This document shows positions 32,021 to 42,389 of a stretch of DNA of 64,000 nt, piece after piece. The number at the start of each line of letters is the position of its first letter. Position 1 is the stretch's first letter. Below the pieces are notes generated by a model that made no database searches, was not told where the DNA came from, and saw only the letters and a program-made list of their open reading frames with translations. The position numbers and the translations under genes were made by a program. Origin of the DNA: Idiomarina aquatica (lineage in GTDB: Bacteria; Pseudomonadota; Gammaproteobacteria; Enterobacterales; Alteromonadaceae); the NCBI RefSeq assembly GCF_004362895.1, contig NZ_SNXI01000014.1:1-64000 (forward strand), read 5' to 3'.

Positions 32021-33985
32021 TTAACCTTCTAACAACCAACGTTCTGCAGACTCCACATAGCGGGGTTTCCCACTCAATAGCACCACGTCGCCGGCGCGTA
32101 ACGTTATCTGCGACGAGGGATCCTCAACTTCGACATCATCGCGACGCAACGCTTTAAGTTTTACCTGATAATCACTCCAATTGAGCTCCTCTACCGACTT
32201 ACCCACAGCCCACGCTTGTTCAGGTAGGTTCACCGCATGCAAAAACTCCAGCCGATCCGCATTTTCTGCGTCGACGGTGGTCTGGGACCCCGGATAAAAG
32301 CCATGCATGTCGCCATAGTGATTACGACGCTCCTGTTCCAGTCGTGACAAAATGCGCCGAATTGGAATACCGCTATGGCTCAACACATGAGAGATCAACA
32401 TCAGGCTTGCTTCGAGGGTATCCGGAACAACTTGCGAGGCGCCGGCGTCAGTAAGTCTATCCAGGTTTAAATCGTCGCGACTGCGGACGATAACAAAAGC
32501 CTTATCGTTCATTGAGCGAATTTCTTTTAATACGTCAATAGCCCGTGAGTCATCAGAAAAACTGATAATGATCAGAGGGACGTGAGCCGCCCCGACAGCG
32601 CGTAAAATATCCCGTTTAGCACTATCACCAAAGTAAACCGGTGCGCCACCGGCAACAGCTTCCTGAACACGTAGTGGGTCATTATCCACGGCAATATGTT
32701 TTATTCCTTCCGCATCTAAAAAGCGGCTAATCGTTTGACCCACGCGGCCAAAGCCACAGATTAACACCTGCTGTTCACGACCTGAGTTTTCGACTTTCTG
32801 CGCAATATCGGGTTCTTCGGTGGGTTCGCGAATAAGCAACGATACTAATGGCTGCAACTTTTGGATAACAATAGGTGTTACCGCCATACTGAAGACGCCC
32901 ACACCAATCAGAATTGATGACACTTGGTCAGTTAAGAGATTATAAGTGCCGGCCAACGAGACAATAACAAAACCGAACTCACCCATTTGAAACAAAGATA
33001 TGGCACTGCCCCAGGCATCCCGGTCGCGCTCACCTAATGCTTTCGCAACGTAACGTATCAGTACCAGCTTGACCGCTGTCATACCCAATATAATCAGTAG
33101 CACCCAATGCAACGACTGAATAAACGTTGTTAAAGCCAGCTGCATACCTACCGTGGTAAAAAACAGCCCCATCAGAATATCGCGAAAAGGCCTAATATCA
33201 GCTTCTAACTGGTGTTTGTATTTGCTTTCGCCCAGCATCATGCCGGCCAAGAAGGCACCCAATGCCATAGACAAACCAAATGCGTGTGTTAAGCCACCGG
33301 CGACTAAGGCCACCAGCAATGTTGCCAGCACAAACAGTTCGTCGGTGCGTTGGTTTGCAATTTCGCGGAATGCATAGGGAAGCACCCATTTACCCACCGC
33401 CATGAGCACCGCTATAACGGCGGCTCCTTTTACCAGCGCCATCAATAAACTGTATGCGATACTGCCGTCGCCGCCCCCGGCAAGCAGAGGAATAATAATT
33501 AACAACGGCACCACGGCGATATCCTGAAACAGCAATATTGCCACGCTAACCTGGCCGCGCCGCGTGGCCGTTTGCGAACTCTCACTCAGCTGCTTAATGA
33601 CTACCGCTGTTGACGACAATGCCAGCGCGCCAGCAATGGCTAGCGCTGCCGCCCAATTGCCGAGCAACAAAAAACCAACCACTAAAAATATCAGTAGCGA
33701 GCCCAAAACTTGCGCGGCGCCCAAGCCAAACACCAGTCGCCGCATGGCAATCATTTTTGGCAAGGAAAATTCTAAGCCGAGTGAGAACAGCAACAGTACG
33801 ATACCTAATTCAGCAATCAGGTGATATTCGTCTGGATCCGAAATCCATCCCATAACATGGGGGCCAGCGATTATGCCGGCGCACAGATAAGCAAGAATTG
33901 CAGGTAACTTGATTCGGCGAAACGCCCATACCAACACCACGGCGACGCCGAGTAATAGTAATAAACTGGTAAAAGTTCCGTACAT
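32021..33985 (-). CDS. Kef-type CPA2 monovalent cation:proton antiporter with RCK domains
   Basis: This 654-residue protein has an N-terminal CPA2 membrane part (about 12 helices, residues 1-385, with LLFSLGLEFSLPKM and GALALSSTAVVIKQL), followed by a TrkA-N/RCK domain with the nucleotide-binding LICGFGRVGQTISRFL (about 408-423) and a C-terminal RCK_C domain (about 570-654). KefB/KefC of E. coli are glutathione-gated K+/H+ antiporters; YbaL is similar. Which ion this protein carries, and what gates it, cannot be told. No KefF/KefG-like quinone reductase subunit is adjacent. It is monocistronic, upstream of the RND operon on the same strand. Confidence 0.9.
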   Translation of the reverse strand: MYGTFTSLLLLLGVAVVLVWAFRRIKLPAILAYLCAGIIAGPHVMGWISDPDEYHLIAELGIVLLLFSLGLEFSLPKMIAMRRLVFGLGAAQVLGSLLIFLVVGFLLLGNWAAALAIAGALALSSTAVVIKQLSESSQTATRRGQVSVAILLFQDIAVVPLLIIIPLLAGGGDGSIAYSLLMALVKGAAVIAVLMAVGKWVLPYAFREIANQRTDELFVLATLLVALVAGGLTHAFGLSMALGAFLAGMMLGESKYKHQLEADIRPFRDILMGLFFTTVGMQLALTTFIQSLHWVLLIILGMTAVKLVLIRYVAKALGERDRDAWGSAISLFQMGEFGFVIVSLAGTYNLLTDQVSSILIGVGVFSMAVTPIVIQKLQPLVSLLIREPTEEPDIAQKVENSGREQQVLICGFGRVGQTISRFLDAEGIKHIAVDNDPLRVQEAVAGGAPVYFGDSAKRDILRAVGAAHVPLIIISFSDDSRAIDVLKEIRSMNDKAFVIVRSRDDLNLDRLTDAGASQVVPDTLEASLMLISHVLSHSGIPIRRILSRLEQERRNHYGDMHGFYPGSQTTVDAENADRLEFLHAVNLPEQAWAVGKSVEELNWSDYQVKLKALRRDDVEVEDPSSQITLRAGDVVLLSGKPRYVESAERWLLEG

Positions 33986-34185
33986 CCTCTGCTCCCTGAC
34001 TATGTTTGGCGGCCGATTCTCAGTTGCCGTTTGGTTTAATCATAACACCGTCTAGATGACCTTAACACGACTTTAATAGTCACCGAATTACTCGCCTAAC
34101 AAGTTCTGGCACACTTTTTGTATGTTTCTGGCATAAGTAAAGCATTGTCAATTTTGCGTCACACAAATAACGCCGGGAAGTAACC

Positions 34186-35103
34186 ATGCTAACAAAAGTT
34201 GCATTTGGAAAAGTCAAACAGCCGCAGCCTGTGCGCTCACAGTCACAGGTGAGTCAACTGACCAGTAGCCGCGACCTGTCGCGTTCCAATACCTTGACCG
34301 AGGTATTGCAAACGACTCTGGATACCCATCAGTTATTATCAGTTTATGCTGACTTTTTAAAAACCCGGCTCGATGTTGAGGCGCTGCAGTTTGTTTCCGA
34401 TGATCAGTTGTTCAGTCTCATCGGCGACTTTGACCAAAGCCAGATACAGCATGCGGTGATGTTGTATGCGGATCAAGCCTACCTGGGCCAGTTGGTTTAT
34501 GGTCTTAAACGACCGTTAACCGTTACCCAAAAGTTGCGCCTGGAGCAATGGCACCGGGAGCTGACTTTTCCGCTGCGCAATGCGCTAAAGTTCTCACAGT
34601 TACATCGTTTGGCGGTGCGTGATCATTTAACCGGTCTCGGCAACCGGGCGTTGCTAGAGGAAGTTCTGGAGCATTTGCATATTAAGCAGCAACGCCAAAA
34701 AAATGGCTCTCACTCGGTCATGTTACTTGATTTAGATGGCTTTAAAGATGTCAATGATGAGCACGGCCACCAGCAGGGTGATGACATTTTACGCGTGTTT
34801 GCGGAGTTATTGCGCACAACGGTACGCGACAGTGATCAAGTGTTCCGTTTTGGCGGTGACGAATTCGTTATTGTAATGGAAGATACTAATCTGTATCAGG
34901 CTCAGGACGTCTACAACCGTATTCGAACAGCTGTCGATAGCTGCGATACGCTCAGCCGTTATGGCTTGAGTACCAGTGCCGGTACCGCACAGCTGGAGTG
35001 TTTTAATACCGTTGAACAAAGCTTAGACGAAGCAGACCAGTGCCTTTATCAGGCCAAGCACGGCGGTAAAAACCGTCATTGCGGATCAGTCGGTTGCGCT
35101 TAA
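34186..35103 (+). CDS. GGDEF-domain diguanylate cyclase
   Basis: This 305-residue protein makes cyclic di-GMP from two GTP. The catalytic domain (residues about 140-300) shows the RDHLTGLGNR entry motif, DLDGFKDVND with the first metal Asp, and an intact RFGGDEF active site. RDSD stands exactly five residues before GGDEF, so the product-inhibition I-site is intact. The N-terminal 135 residues have no membrane helices and resemble a degenerate GAF/PAS-like sensor I do not recognise. It would be cytoplasmic. It is divergent from the Kef-type gene across 200 bp, and its 3' end overlaps the tilS 3' end by 18 bp. Confidence 0.93.
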   Translation: MLTKVAFGKVKQPQPVRSQSQVSQLTSSRDLSRSNTLTEVLQTTLDTHQLLSVYADFLKTRLDVEALQFVSDDQLFSLIGDFDQSQIQHAVMLYADQAYLGQLVYGLKRPLTVTQKLRLEQWHRELTFPLRNALKFSQLHRLAVRDHLTGLGNRALLEEVLEHLHIKQQRQKNGSHSVMLLDLDGFKDVNDEHGHQQGDDILRVFAELLRTTVRDSDQVFRFGGDEFVIVMEDTNLYQAQDVYNRIRTAVDSCDTLSRYGLSTSAGTAQLECFNTVEQSLDEADQCLYQAKHGGKNRHCGSVGCA

Positions 35104-36432
35104 CCATTGCGGCTGTGGCGGCGGAGTCATTGCCGAGCCAGCGGTAGCATCTTGGTGTAACCACCCAACCCCGGGTAACCATGCCCACGCAGAACGCTTT
35201 TGTAAGCAGGGCGCGCACTGACGTAACCAGGCAGGTACCTGCGCCTGCTTTAACCAGTCTGCCATGGTTTTACGGCCTTTACGCTGCGGATGTTGCCATT
35301 TACCGGGCAGTAATCCATAACCAAGCGTTAAGTCTGCCTCGTTAACCAACGCTTCAGTAATAATCAACTGACCCCAAGGGCTTGCCAGACTATAGGTTCC
35401 CGCTTCTGTAAGCTTAACGTGCGATGGTGTTTGCTGATTCTGTTCCTCGACACACCAAAGCGCCACCTGATAAAAACGCACCTCATAATCAGCACAGCTC
35501 ACACACATACGGGTATCCGCACGCGCATCACTGGCCTGCTGTCTAATTTGCTCAAGCTGTTGAAAGCTCGGTAAAGACGCCGCCTCGCCCGCGGCAATTT
35601 CCAGCCACCGGCGCAGTATCGCACGTTGCATTGCTGCTGACTGCCGACGCAAGGTATCCACCGGCAAACCTTTGCCTAATAGCGGATGCTCAATCCATTG
35701 CTGCGAGAGTTTTTCACTCAACAAGTCATCCAATACCTGTTGCTGTTCCGCACAGAGCCGCGCCGACCGTAGCACACTATCGCCAAAAGTTGGCCAGCGT
35801 TGCTCCAGTAACGGAATTACGTCGTGACGTAAAAAGTTACGCTCAATTCGCGTATCGTAGTTGGTGTCATCTTCAATCCAGGTCAACTGACGCGCGTTTG
35901 CATAGTCGTAAATGTCCTGTTTGCTTACCGCCAGTATTGGCCGTACCAGGCGCCGCTGATCGTACCAGCAATGCACTTCAGCCATACTGGCAAGCCCTTT
36001 TGGACCGCTACCTCGGTTTAACTGCAGTAAAAACGTTTCGATTTGATCATTACGATGCTGACCCAACAATATGATTGCATCGTTATCGCTCAGTTCACGC
36101 AAACGCTGATAACGACGTTCCCGGCCTGCGGCTTCTTTCGACTGCCGTGATTCGATTGGTACAGTCAGTGGTTCAAAGTGTGTGGTAACGCCATAAGCTT
36201 TAGCAGCTTTTTGGATTGTTTCTGACCAAGCCGCTGAGTTGGGGTGAAAACTGTGATCGAGGTGCACCGCCAGGTAGCGATACTGATCATGCTGCTGATG
36301 ATAGCGCATCGCGCAATCCAGCACCGTTTGTGAGTCAGCACCGCCACCCAGGGCGATAATTATTTGCTGCCCGGGCCTGAGCGATAAGCCATCCATAACC
36401 GTACAAAAGCGGTCAAATAACGCGTCGCTCAT
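35086..36432 (-). CDS. tilS: tRNA(Ile)-lysidine synthetase
   Basis: TilS attaches lysine to C34 of the CAU-anticodon tRNA-Ile so that it reads AUA. The 448-residue protein has the N-type ATP-pyrophosphatase domain (residues 22-210), with IALGGGADSQTVLD in place of the usual SGGxDS P-loop, HLDHSFHPNSAAW and LGQHRNDQIETFLLQLNRGSG, and then the linker and C-terminal tRNA-binding domain (LPGKWQHPQRKGRKTMADWLKQ). The first Ser of the P-loop is Gly, an unusual change. It is last gene of dnaE-accA-tilS, 12 bp after accA, and overlaps the diguanylate cyclase gene tail to tail. Confidence 0.93.
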   Translation of the reverse strand: MSDALFDRFCTVMDGLSLRPGQQIIIALGGGADSQTVLDCAMRYHQQHDQYRYLAVHLDHSFHPNSAAWSETIQKAAKAYGVTTHFEPLTVPIESRQSKEAAGRERRYQRLRELSDNDAIILLGQHRNDQIETFLLQLNRGSGPKGLASMAEVHCWYDQRRLVRPILAVSKQDIYDYANARQLTWIEDDTNYDTRIERNFLRHDVIPLLEQRWPTFGDSVLRSARLCAEQQQVLDDLLSEKLSQQWIEHPLLGKGLPVDTLRRQSAAMQRAILRRWLEIAAGEAASLPSFQQLEQIRQQASDARADTRMCVSCADYEVRFYQVALWCVEEQNQQTPSHVKLTEAGTYSLASPWGQLIITEALVNEADLTLGYGLLPGKWQHPQRKGRKTMADWLKQAQVPAWLRQCAPCLQKRSAWAWLPGVGWLHQDATAGSAMTPPPQPQWLSATD

Positions 36433-36444
36433 TAACGTAGCTGC

Positions 36445-37401
36445 CTAGCAATAACCAAATGACATGAGTTTTTGATAGCGGCGATCGAGCAGTTCGCTAC
36501 GCTCGAGTCCACGCAATTCGTTTAAATCAGTTATTAAGCGCTGCTTAAGCGCCGAAGCCATATCGTCCATATTGCGATGAGCGCCACCCAGTGGCTCGGC
36601 AATAACTGTATCAATTAAACCTAATTCTTTACTGCGCTGCGCGGTAACGCCCATTGCCTCGGCCGCAAGTGGCGCTTTACTAGCGCTCTTCCACAGAATC
36701 GACGCGCAGCCTTCCGGCGAGATAACCGAATAGGTGCTGTACTGCAGCATATTAACTTTGTCGCCCACGCCAATAGCCAATGCGCCGCCGGATCCGCCCT
36801 CACCGATAACGGTACAAACGATGGGTACACCCAAACGCGACATGACTTTAAGATTGCGGGCGATAGCCTCACTCTGACCGCGCTCTTCGGCGCCAATGCC
36901 CGGATAAGCCCCCGGCGTATCAATAAAGGTGACAATTGGCATTTTAAAGCGTTCTGCAGTTTCCATCAGGCGTAATGCTTTGCGATAGCCCTCAGGCTTT
37001 GGCATGCCAAAATTACGGCGAATTTTATCTTTTGTTTCGCGGCCTTTTTGCTGACCAATAACCATCATCGGCTCGTCATTAAGTCGTGCAATACCACCAA
37101 CAATCGCTTCGTCATTGGCATAGGTGCGATCTCCCGCCAATTCATCGAACTCGGTAAAAATACGCGGAATATAATCTAGCGTATAGGGCCGCAACGGGTG
37201 CCGCGCTAACTGCGCAACCTGCCACGCGCCTAACTCAGAAAATATTTTTTCGGTAAGCTCACGGCTTTTGTTGGTCAGACGTTGAATCTCTTCTTCAATA
37301 TTGATGTCCAGCTCACCGCGTTCGCCGACGTTTTTTAGTTCATCTATCTGCGCTTCAAGCTCGGCAATTGGCTGTTCGAAGTCTAAAAAGTTCAAGCTCA
37401 T
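36445..37401 (-). CDS. accA: Acetyl-CoA carboxylase carboxyltransferase subunit alpha
   Basis: AccA, with AccD, transfers the carboxyl group from biotin to acetyl-CoA to give malonyl-CoA, the first committed step of fatty-acid synthesis. The 318-residue length is standard (E. coli 319). Seen: the N-terminal helical [29 protein letters not shown], the crotonase-like core with [36 protein letters not shown] and [16 protein letters not shown], which carry the oxyanion-hole glycines. Flanked by dnaE (14 bp upstream) and tilS (12 bp downstream) in the normal gammaproteobacterial order. Confidence 0.98.
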   Translation of the reverse strand: MSLNFLDFEQPIAELEAQIDELKNVGERGELDINIEEEIQRLTNKSRELTEKIFSELGAWQVAQLARHPLRPYTLDYIPRIFTEFDELAGDRTYANDEAIVGGIARLNDEPMMVIGQQKGRETKDKIRRNFGMPKPEGYRKALRLMETAERFKMPIVTFIDTPGAYPGIGAEERGQSEAIARNLKVMSRLGVPIVCTVIGEGGSGGALAIGVGDKVNMLQYSTYSVISPEGCASILWKSASKAPLAAEAMGVTAQRSKELGLIDTVIAEPLGGAHRNMDDMASALKQRLITDLNELRGLERSELLDRRYQKLMSFGYC

Positions 37402-37415
37402 TCGCTACCCATTCC

Positions 37416-40400
37416 TTAAAATTCTAACGAGACCCACTGTTCACCCAGCAGCTCCCTTAAATTATGTATCAGTTCGTCAGCTGGTCGAATATACCATTGC
37501 ACGCCAGCTGTTAACGTCGCGTTCGCCTTGTCACCCTTAAAGTGAATAATTAACGGGCAGGTACCTTCGGCATAGGGTTGCAATTCGTTTTGCAGTTTAG
37601 CTGCCATACCCTGTTGCAGCTGTTCACTTGTTACGGTTATGGCGACATGCCGTAAAAAACTTTCCCGCGCCTGATCGATACTCATCACTTCTCGGGCTAT
37701 CATTCTATTACCACCAGAGAAGTTATCAAATCGTACCTCCCCTTTTGCCCACAAAATTCGGTCTTTTTCGAGCAAATGCTGGAAGCTTTCATACTCATTA
37801 CTATAGAGCATGACATCCATTCGTGCGCTTTTATCGTCCAACGTGACCACGGCAAACCGCTGACCGCGTTTATTTACGATAACACGAACATCAATCACCA
37901 ACCCGGCTATTGCAACCAGCTCATTCTTTCGCGTTTCGTTAATTTCGGACAAAAAGCCGGCGACGTAATGGCGCAATTCCTGGCGAAAACGATTAATCGG
38001 GTGACCCGTTAAATAAAGCCCTAATGTTTCCCTTTCACCTTCAAGCCAAACCGCTTCGGGCCAGGGTTTTACGTTAACAAACTCGTGTTCTACTGCTTCC
38101 GGCTCGGTGGTGAGCACGCCAAACATATCACTTTGGCCAATACTTTCTGCCTGACGATGTTGCTCGGCCTGGCGCATAGCTTTTTCCAGCGATGCCATTA
38201 TGGTAGCGCGATGCGGTCCAAGCGTGTCCATTGCACCACCACGTATCAGTCGCTCCATCACGCGTTTATTGAGCCGTTTTAAGTCGACCCGGCAACAAAA
38301 ATCGAACAGATCGGTAAATTGACCTCCTTCCTGACGTGCTTCGATAATTGCCTCAATGGGCGCCTCGCCAACTCCTTTTATGGCACCGATGCCATAGACA
38401 ACACGACCTTCCTCATCAACGGTAAACTTATACTGGCCCTTATTAACATCAGGCGGCAGTAACTTTAGGCCCATGCGTTCGCATTCGTCAGCCAGGGTAA
38501 CGATCTTGTCGGTATTATCCATATCGGCTGACATTACTGCCGCCATAAATTCAGCGGGGTAATGCGTTTTCATCCACAGCGTCTGATACGACACCAACGC
38601 GTAAGCAGCCGAGTGTGATTTATTAAACCCGTATCCGGCAAACTTCTCTACCAGGTCGAAGATTTTCATCGCCAGTTCGGGGTCAATGTTATTTTTAGCC
38701 GCGCCCTCGCGGAAAATATCACGCTGCTTGGCCATTTCTTCGGGCTTTTTCTTACCCATGGCGCGCCGCAGCAAATCAGCGCCGCCTAATGAATATCCGG
38801 CCATGACCTGAGCCACCTGCATAACCTGCTCCTGGTACAGGATAACGCCATAGGTCGGTTCAAGAATTGGTTCCAGGCATGCGTGTTGATATTGCGCATC
38901 CGGGTAGGATACTTCTTCGCGGCCATGCTTACGGTCGATAAAGTTATCTACCATGCCCGATTCCAGTGGCCCGGGCCGGAATAAGGCGACCAGCGCGATA
39001 ATGTCTTCAAAGCTATCCGGTAACAAACGCAGAATAAGCTTTTTCATCCCCGCTGACTCTAGCTGAAACACCGCCGTGGTCTCGGCGCGTTTTAAAATTC
39101 GGAAGCATTGCGGGTCATCCAGCGGAATAGCATTGATATCAATCAGCGCTTTGCCCTGTTGTTGATGACGTGCATTAACCATATCCAGCGCCCACTGGAT
39201 AATTGTCAGCGTACGCAGGCCCAAAAAGTCGAATTTAACCAAACCGGCTGACTCGACATCGTTTTTATCAAACTGTGTAACCGGGTTTTTACCCTCATCA
39301 TCACAATAGAGTGCAGCAAAATCGGTAATCGTGGTTGGTGAAATAACTACCCCACCCGCGTGTTTGCCAGCATTACGGGTCACCCCCTCGAGAATCCGGG
39401 CAAAATCGATGAGCTCTTTAACTTCTTCGTCAGCATCGTAACGTTCGCCCAGCTCAGGGACTTCTTGAAACGCCTTCGCCAGGGTCATCCCCGGCGCTCC
39501 GGGCACCAGCTTGGATATGCCATCAACGAAGCCATAAGGGTGGCCAAGCACACGACCGGCATCACGGATGGATGCTTTTGCCGCCATGGTACCAAAGGTA
39601 ATAATTTGCGATACCGCATCACGGCCGTACAGCTCGGCCACGTGATCAATAACCTCGTCACGGCGATCCATACAAAAATCGACATCAAAGTCCGGCATGG
39701 ATACCCGTTCGGGGTTCAAAAAACGTTCGAATAGCAGATCAAACTCAAGCGGATCAAGATCCGTGATTTTTAACGCATAGGCGACCAATGACCCGGCACC
39801 AGAGCCCCGCCCCGGCCCGACCGGGATATTATTGTCCTTACTCCACTGAATAAATTCCATGACGATAAGGAAGTAACCGGGAAAGCCCATTTGGTTAATT
39901 ACATCAAGCTCGATTTTTAACCGTTCGTCATAGGCAGGACGTTTTTCTTTCCGTTCCTGCTCGTCGGGGAACAAAAACGCCAGCCGCTCTTCTAATCCTT
40001 CCTCTGACACCTTAACCAGGTAATCACCTTCGGTTAAGTTGCCGGTCGGGAAAGCTGGCAGAAAGTATTCGCCCAGCCGGATAGTCACGTTACACCGTTT
40101 TGCTATTTCAACCGTGTTTTGCAACGCTTCCGGAATATCAGCGAACAATTCCTGCATTTCTTCGGCGCTGCGAAGATATTGCTGTGGCGAGTATTTTTTG
40201 GGTCGGCGTTTGTCACCAAGCTGAAAGCCATCATGGATGGCAACACGAATTTCGTGTGCTTCAAAGTTATCGGCTTCTAAAAACACCACTTCGTTAGTTG
40301 CCACTACCGGAATATCGCGTTCTGCGGCCAAATCGACGGCAGCATGCAGGTAGTCTTCTTCCTGTGGTCGGCCGGTGCGGGTTAACTCAAGATAATAACG

Positions 40401-40919
40401 GTTAGCAAAATGCTGTTGATAAAATGTCAGGCACTGCTCTAAAGCATCTGCATGGCCTTTTAATAAGGCCTGTCCGACATCACCCTGACGTGCCCCCGAT
40501 AACAATAAAACACCGGCATTGTGCTCGACCAGCCAGTCTTTATCGATAACCGGTTTGCCTTGTACGTGGCCGCGAAGATAAGCTTTTGAAATGAGTTGGA
40601 TAAGACTTTGGTAACCATCGTTATCCATAGCCAGCGCCGTCAGACGAAAAATTTCGCCTTCAGGATAGTCGCCCTGCACCCAGAGGTCTGCACCGACCAG
40701 AGGTTTAATGCCCTGCTTGTGAGCCGCACCGTAATATTGCACCAACCCACAGAAGTTCATCTGATCAGTTAGCGCCATGGCCGGCATGCCAGCTTCCGCC
40801 ACCGCTTCGCAAATAGGCCCGATTTTTGTCAGGCCGTCAATCATAGAAAAATCACTATGTATGCGCAGATGAACAAAAGGACTATCGTTAGCTGTGGTGC
40901 CGGTCAGGTCGCTGGTCAT
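37416..40919 (-). CDS. dnaE: DNA polymerase III alpha subunit
   Basis: DnaE is the replicative polymerase of the Pol III holoenzyme. The 1167-residue protein has the N-terminal PHP domain ([16 protein letters not shown]), the palm with [16 protein letters not shown] and [12 protein letters not shown] (the catalytic aspartates, about residue 405), fingers with [18 protein letters not shown]-like sequence, a helix-hairpin-helix region and a C-terminal OB-fold ([21 protein letters not shown]) and tau-binding part. Length matches E. coli (1160). rnhB and lpxB, which normally precede it, are absent; ndh lies upstream on the same strand instead. First gene of dnaE-accA-tilS. Confidence 0.98.
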   Translation of the reverse strand: MTSDLTGTTANDSPFVHLRIHSDFSMIDGLTKIGPICEAVAEAGMPAMALTDQMNFCGLVQYYGAAHKQGIKPLVGADLWVQGDYPEGEIFRLTALAMDNDGYQSLIQLISKAYLRGHVQGKPVIDKDWLVEHNAGVLLLSGARQGDVGQALLKGHADALEQCLTFYQQHFANRYYLELTRTGRPQEEDYLHAAVDLAAERDIPVVATNEVVFLEADNFEAHEIRVAIHDGFQLGDKRRPKKYSPQQYLRSAEEMQELFADIPEALQNTVEIAKRCNVTIRLGEYFLPAFPTGNLTEGDYLVKVSEEGLEERLAFLFPDEQERKEKRPAYDERLKIELDVINQMGFPGYFLIVMEFIQWSKDNNIPVGPGRGSGAGSLVAYALKITDLDPLEFDLLFERFLNPERVSMPDFDVDFCMDRRDEVIDHVAELYGRDAVSQIITFGTMAAKASIRDAGRVLGHPYGFVDGISKLVPGAPGMTLAKAFQEVPELGERYDADEEVKELIDFARILEGVTRNAGKHAGGVVISPTTITDFAALYCDDEGKNPVTQFDKNDVESAGLVKFDFLGLRTLTIIQWALDMVNARHQQQGKALIDINAIPLDDPQCFRILKRAETTAVFQLESAGMKKLILRLLPDSFEDIIALVALFRPGPLESGMVDNFIDRKHGREEVSYPDAQYQHACLEPILEPTYGVILYQEQVMQVAQVMAGYSLGGADLLRRAMGKKKPEEMAKQRDIFREGAAKNNIDPELAMKIFDLVEKFAGYGFNKSHSAAYALVSYQTLWMKTHYPAEFMAAVMSADMDNTDKIVTLADECERMGLKLLPPDVNKGQYKFTVDEEGRVVYGIGAIKGVGEAPIEAIIEARQEGGQFTDLFDFCCRVDLKRLNKRVMERLIRGGAMDTLGPHRATIMASLEKAMRQAEQHRQAESIGQSDMFGVLTTEPEAVEHEFVNVKPWPEAVWLEGERETLGLYLTGHPINRFRQELRHYVAGFLSEINETRKNELVAIAGLVIDVRVIVNKRGQRFAVVTLDDKSARMDVMLYSNEYESFQHLLEKDRILWAKGEVRFDNFSGGNRMIAREVMSIDQARESFLRHVAITVTSEQLQQGMAAKLQNELQPYAEGTCPLIIHFKGDKANATLTAGVQWYIRPADELIHNLRELLGEQWVSLEF

Positions 40920-41005
40920 AATAGCAGTAGCTTTACCATTTTTAGTTTTTATAGTAGCGCGTATTGTGCCTCAATCGCTGCTGGCAGTCGAGTAGCCGCA
41001 AACTA

Positions 41006-42295
41006 TCAATGTAACTTCAAACGCGGTTTAACCGCGTGGTTAAGCTTATCCACAGTAATAATTAACAGCATTTTCCACCACCCGTGTAAGGCCCGTTGAT
41101 GCATTCGATAAAGACTAGCATAAGCATACCGAGCCAGTGTTCCTTCAATCGACATGGATAGACTCTTACTCTGCATCAAATTTCCCACGGCCGAGAAACG
41201 ACTGAGCGATACCAGCGAGCCGCGATCTTTATACTTAAATGGTTTTGCTGCTCTGCCTTTTAACTCACGCTGGATATTAGTGGCCAGACAAGCGGCCATT
41301 TGATGTGCTGATTGCGCCCGCGGCGGTACAAAGCGATCATCGTCAATAGCGCAGGCCGCGCAATCTCCTAACGCATAAACAGATGGGTCATCGGTGCTTT
41401 GCAGATACTCATTTACCAGCAACTGGTTATTTTTGCGGTGCGCCAGCCCCAGCGACGCTAAAAAGTCAGGTGCCCGAATTCCTGCCGCCCAAACCATCAG
41501 GTTAGCATCGATATGCGCGTCATCTTTTAACGTCAGGCCGTCGCTACCGGCTTTTACTGCCGGATTGCCGGTTATCACGTTAACCCCAAGTGATTCGAGC
41601 TTTTGCTTAACCCGATGTGCCAGGCCTTCCGGTAAAGCAGGTAATAATCGTGGACCGGCCTCGACCAGGCTGACTTTCAGGCGCTCACGAGTTAAATGCG
41701 TTAAGCCGTAAATATTTAATAAGGATACCGAGTGCACCAGTTCTGCCGCAAGTTCGACCCCGGTTGCGCCACCACCGACAATCGCGATATCCAATGTTTG
41801 CTCGTCGCCATCCTCCAGCGCCTGGTTAACCCGCAGAAATTCGTTAAGTAATTCGTGATGAAAATTATCGGCTTGCTGCGTCGAGTCCAAAAAGTAGCAA
41901 TGTTGTTTAACACCGTCGACGCCAAAGTCTGCGGTGACGCTGCCTACCGCCAGTATGAGCCGGTCATAGCGAATAGAACGTTCGGCTAAGACCTCTTCAC
42001 CGTCGTCAACGATCGGGGCAAGCTGTACCTGCCGATTATCCCGGTCAATTCCGGTTAAAGTACCGACTAGAAAACGAAAGCCAGCCCTGGCGCCCTGCCC
42101 CCGATAATCTAGCTCCGCAAGTCGCGAGTCCAAAGCGCCCGATGCCACCTCGTGTAACAGTGGTTTCCACACGTGGGTACTGTTTCGATCAATCAGAATA
42201 ATTTCTGCTTGTTTTTTCTTACCTAACGTTTTCCCGAGTTCGGTAGCCAGCTCAAGCCCTCCGGCACCACCTCCAACCACTACGATGCGCTCCAT
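41006..42295 (-). CDS. ndh: Type II NADH dehydrogenase
   Basis: This 429-residue single-subunit, non-proton-pumping NADH:quinone oxidoreductase holds two Rossmann folds: FAD-binding VVVGGGAGGLELATELG at the N-terminus and NADH-binding IAIVGGGATGVELAAELV near residue 170, followed by YALGDCAAC (FAD-contacting) around residue 308. The C-terminal helical region (about 370-429) would hold it on the inner-membrane face. It feeds NADH electrons into the quinone pool without energy conservation. It ends 86 bp before dnaE; the upstream M3 peptidase gene has its own terminator, so ndh probably has a separate promoter. Confidence 0.93.
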   Translation of the reverse strand: MERIVVVGGGAGGLELATELGKTLGKKKQAEIILIDRNSTHVWKPLLHEVASGALDSRLAELDYRGQGARAGFRFLVGTLTGIDRDNRQVQLAPIVDDGEEVLAERSIRYDRLILAVGSVTADFGVDGVKQHCYFLDSTQQADNFHHELLNEFLRVNQALEDGDEQTLDIAIVGGGATGVELAAELVHSVSLLNIYGLTHLTRERLKVSLVEAGPRLLPALPEGLAHRVKQKLESLGVNVITGNPAVKAGSDGLTLKDDAHIDANLMVWAAGIRAPDFLASLGLAHRKNNQLLVNEYLQSTDDPSVYALGDCAACAIDDDRFVPPRAQSAHQMAACLATNIQRELKGRAAKPFKYKDRGSLVSLSRFSAVGNLMQSKSLSMSIEGTLARYAYASLYRMHQRALHGWWKMLLIITVDKLNHAVKPRLKLH

Positions 42296-42310
42296 CTCGT
42301 TGTCCCTTAT

Positions 42311-42352
42311 AAAATAAAAAAGCCACTGACGATAATAACGCCAGTGGCTTTG
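42311..42352 (-). terminator. Intrinsic terminator of the M3 peptidase gene
   Basis: On the minus strand AAAGCCACTG and CAGTGGCTTTTTT form a hairpin with a loop of about 13 nt, about 40 bp after the peptidase stop codon and before ndh. Confidence 0.85.
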
Positions 42353-42389
42353 TTTCGCATCCGTACTAACGGATTAAATTGCTATAAGC

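Noticed and set aside
41020-41034. Palindrome CGCGGTTTAACCGCG at the end of ndh as a terminator
   Set aside because: It lies within the coding sequence, has no T-run, and is short enough to occur by chance.
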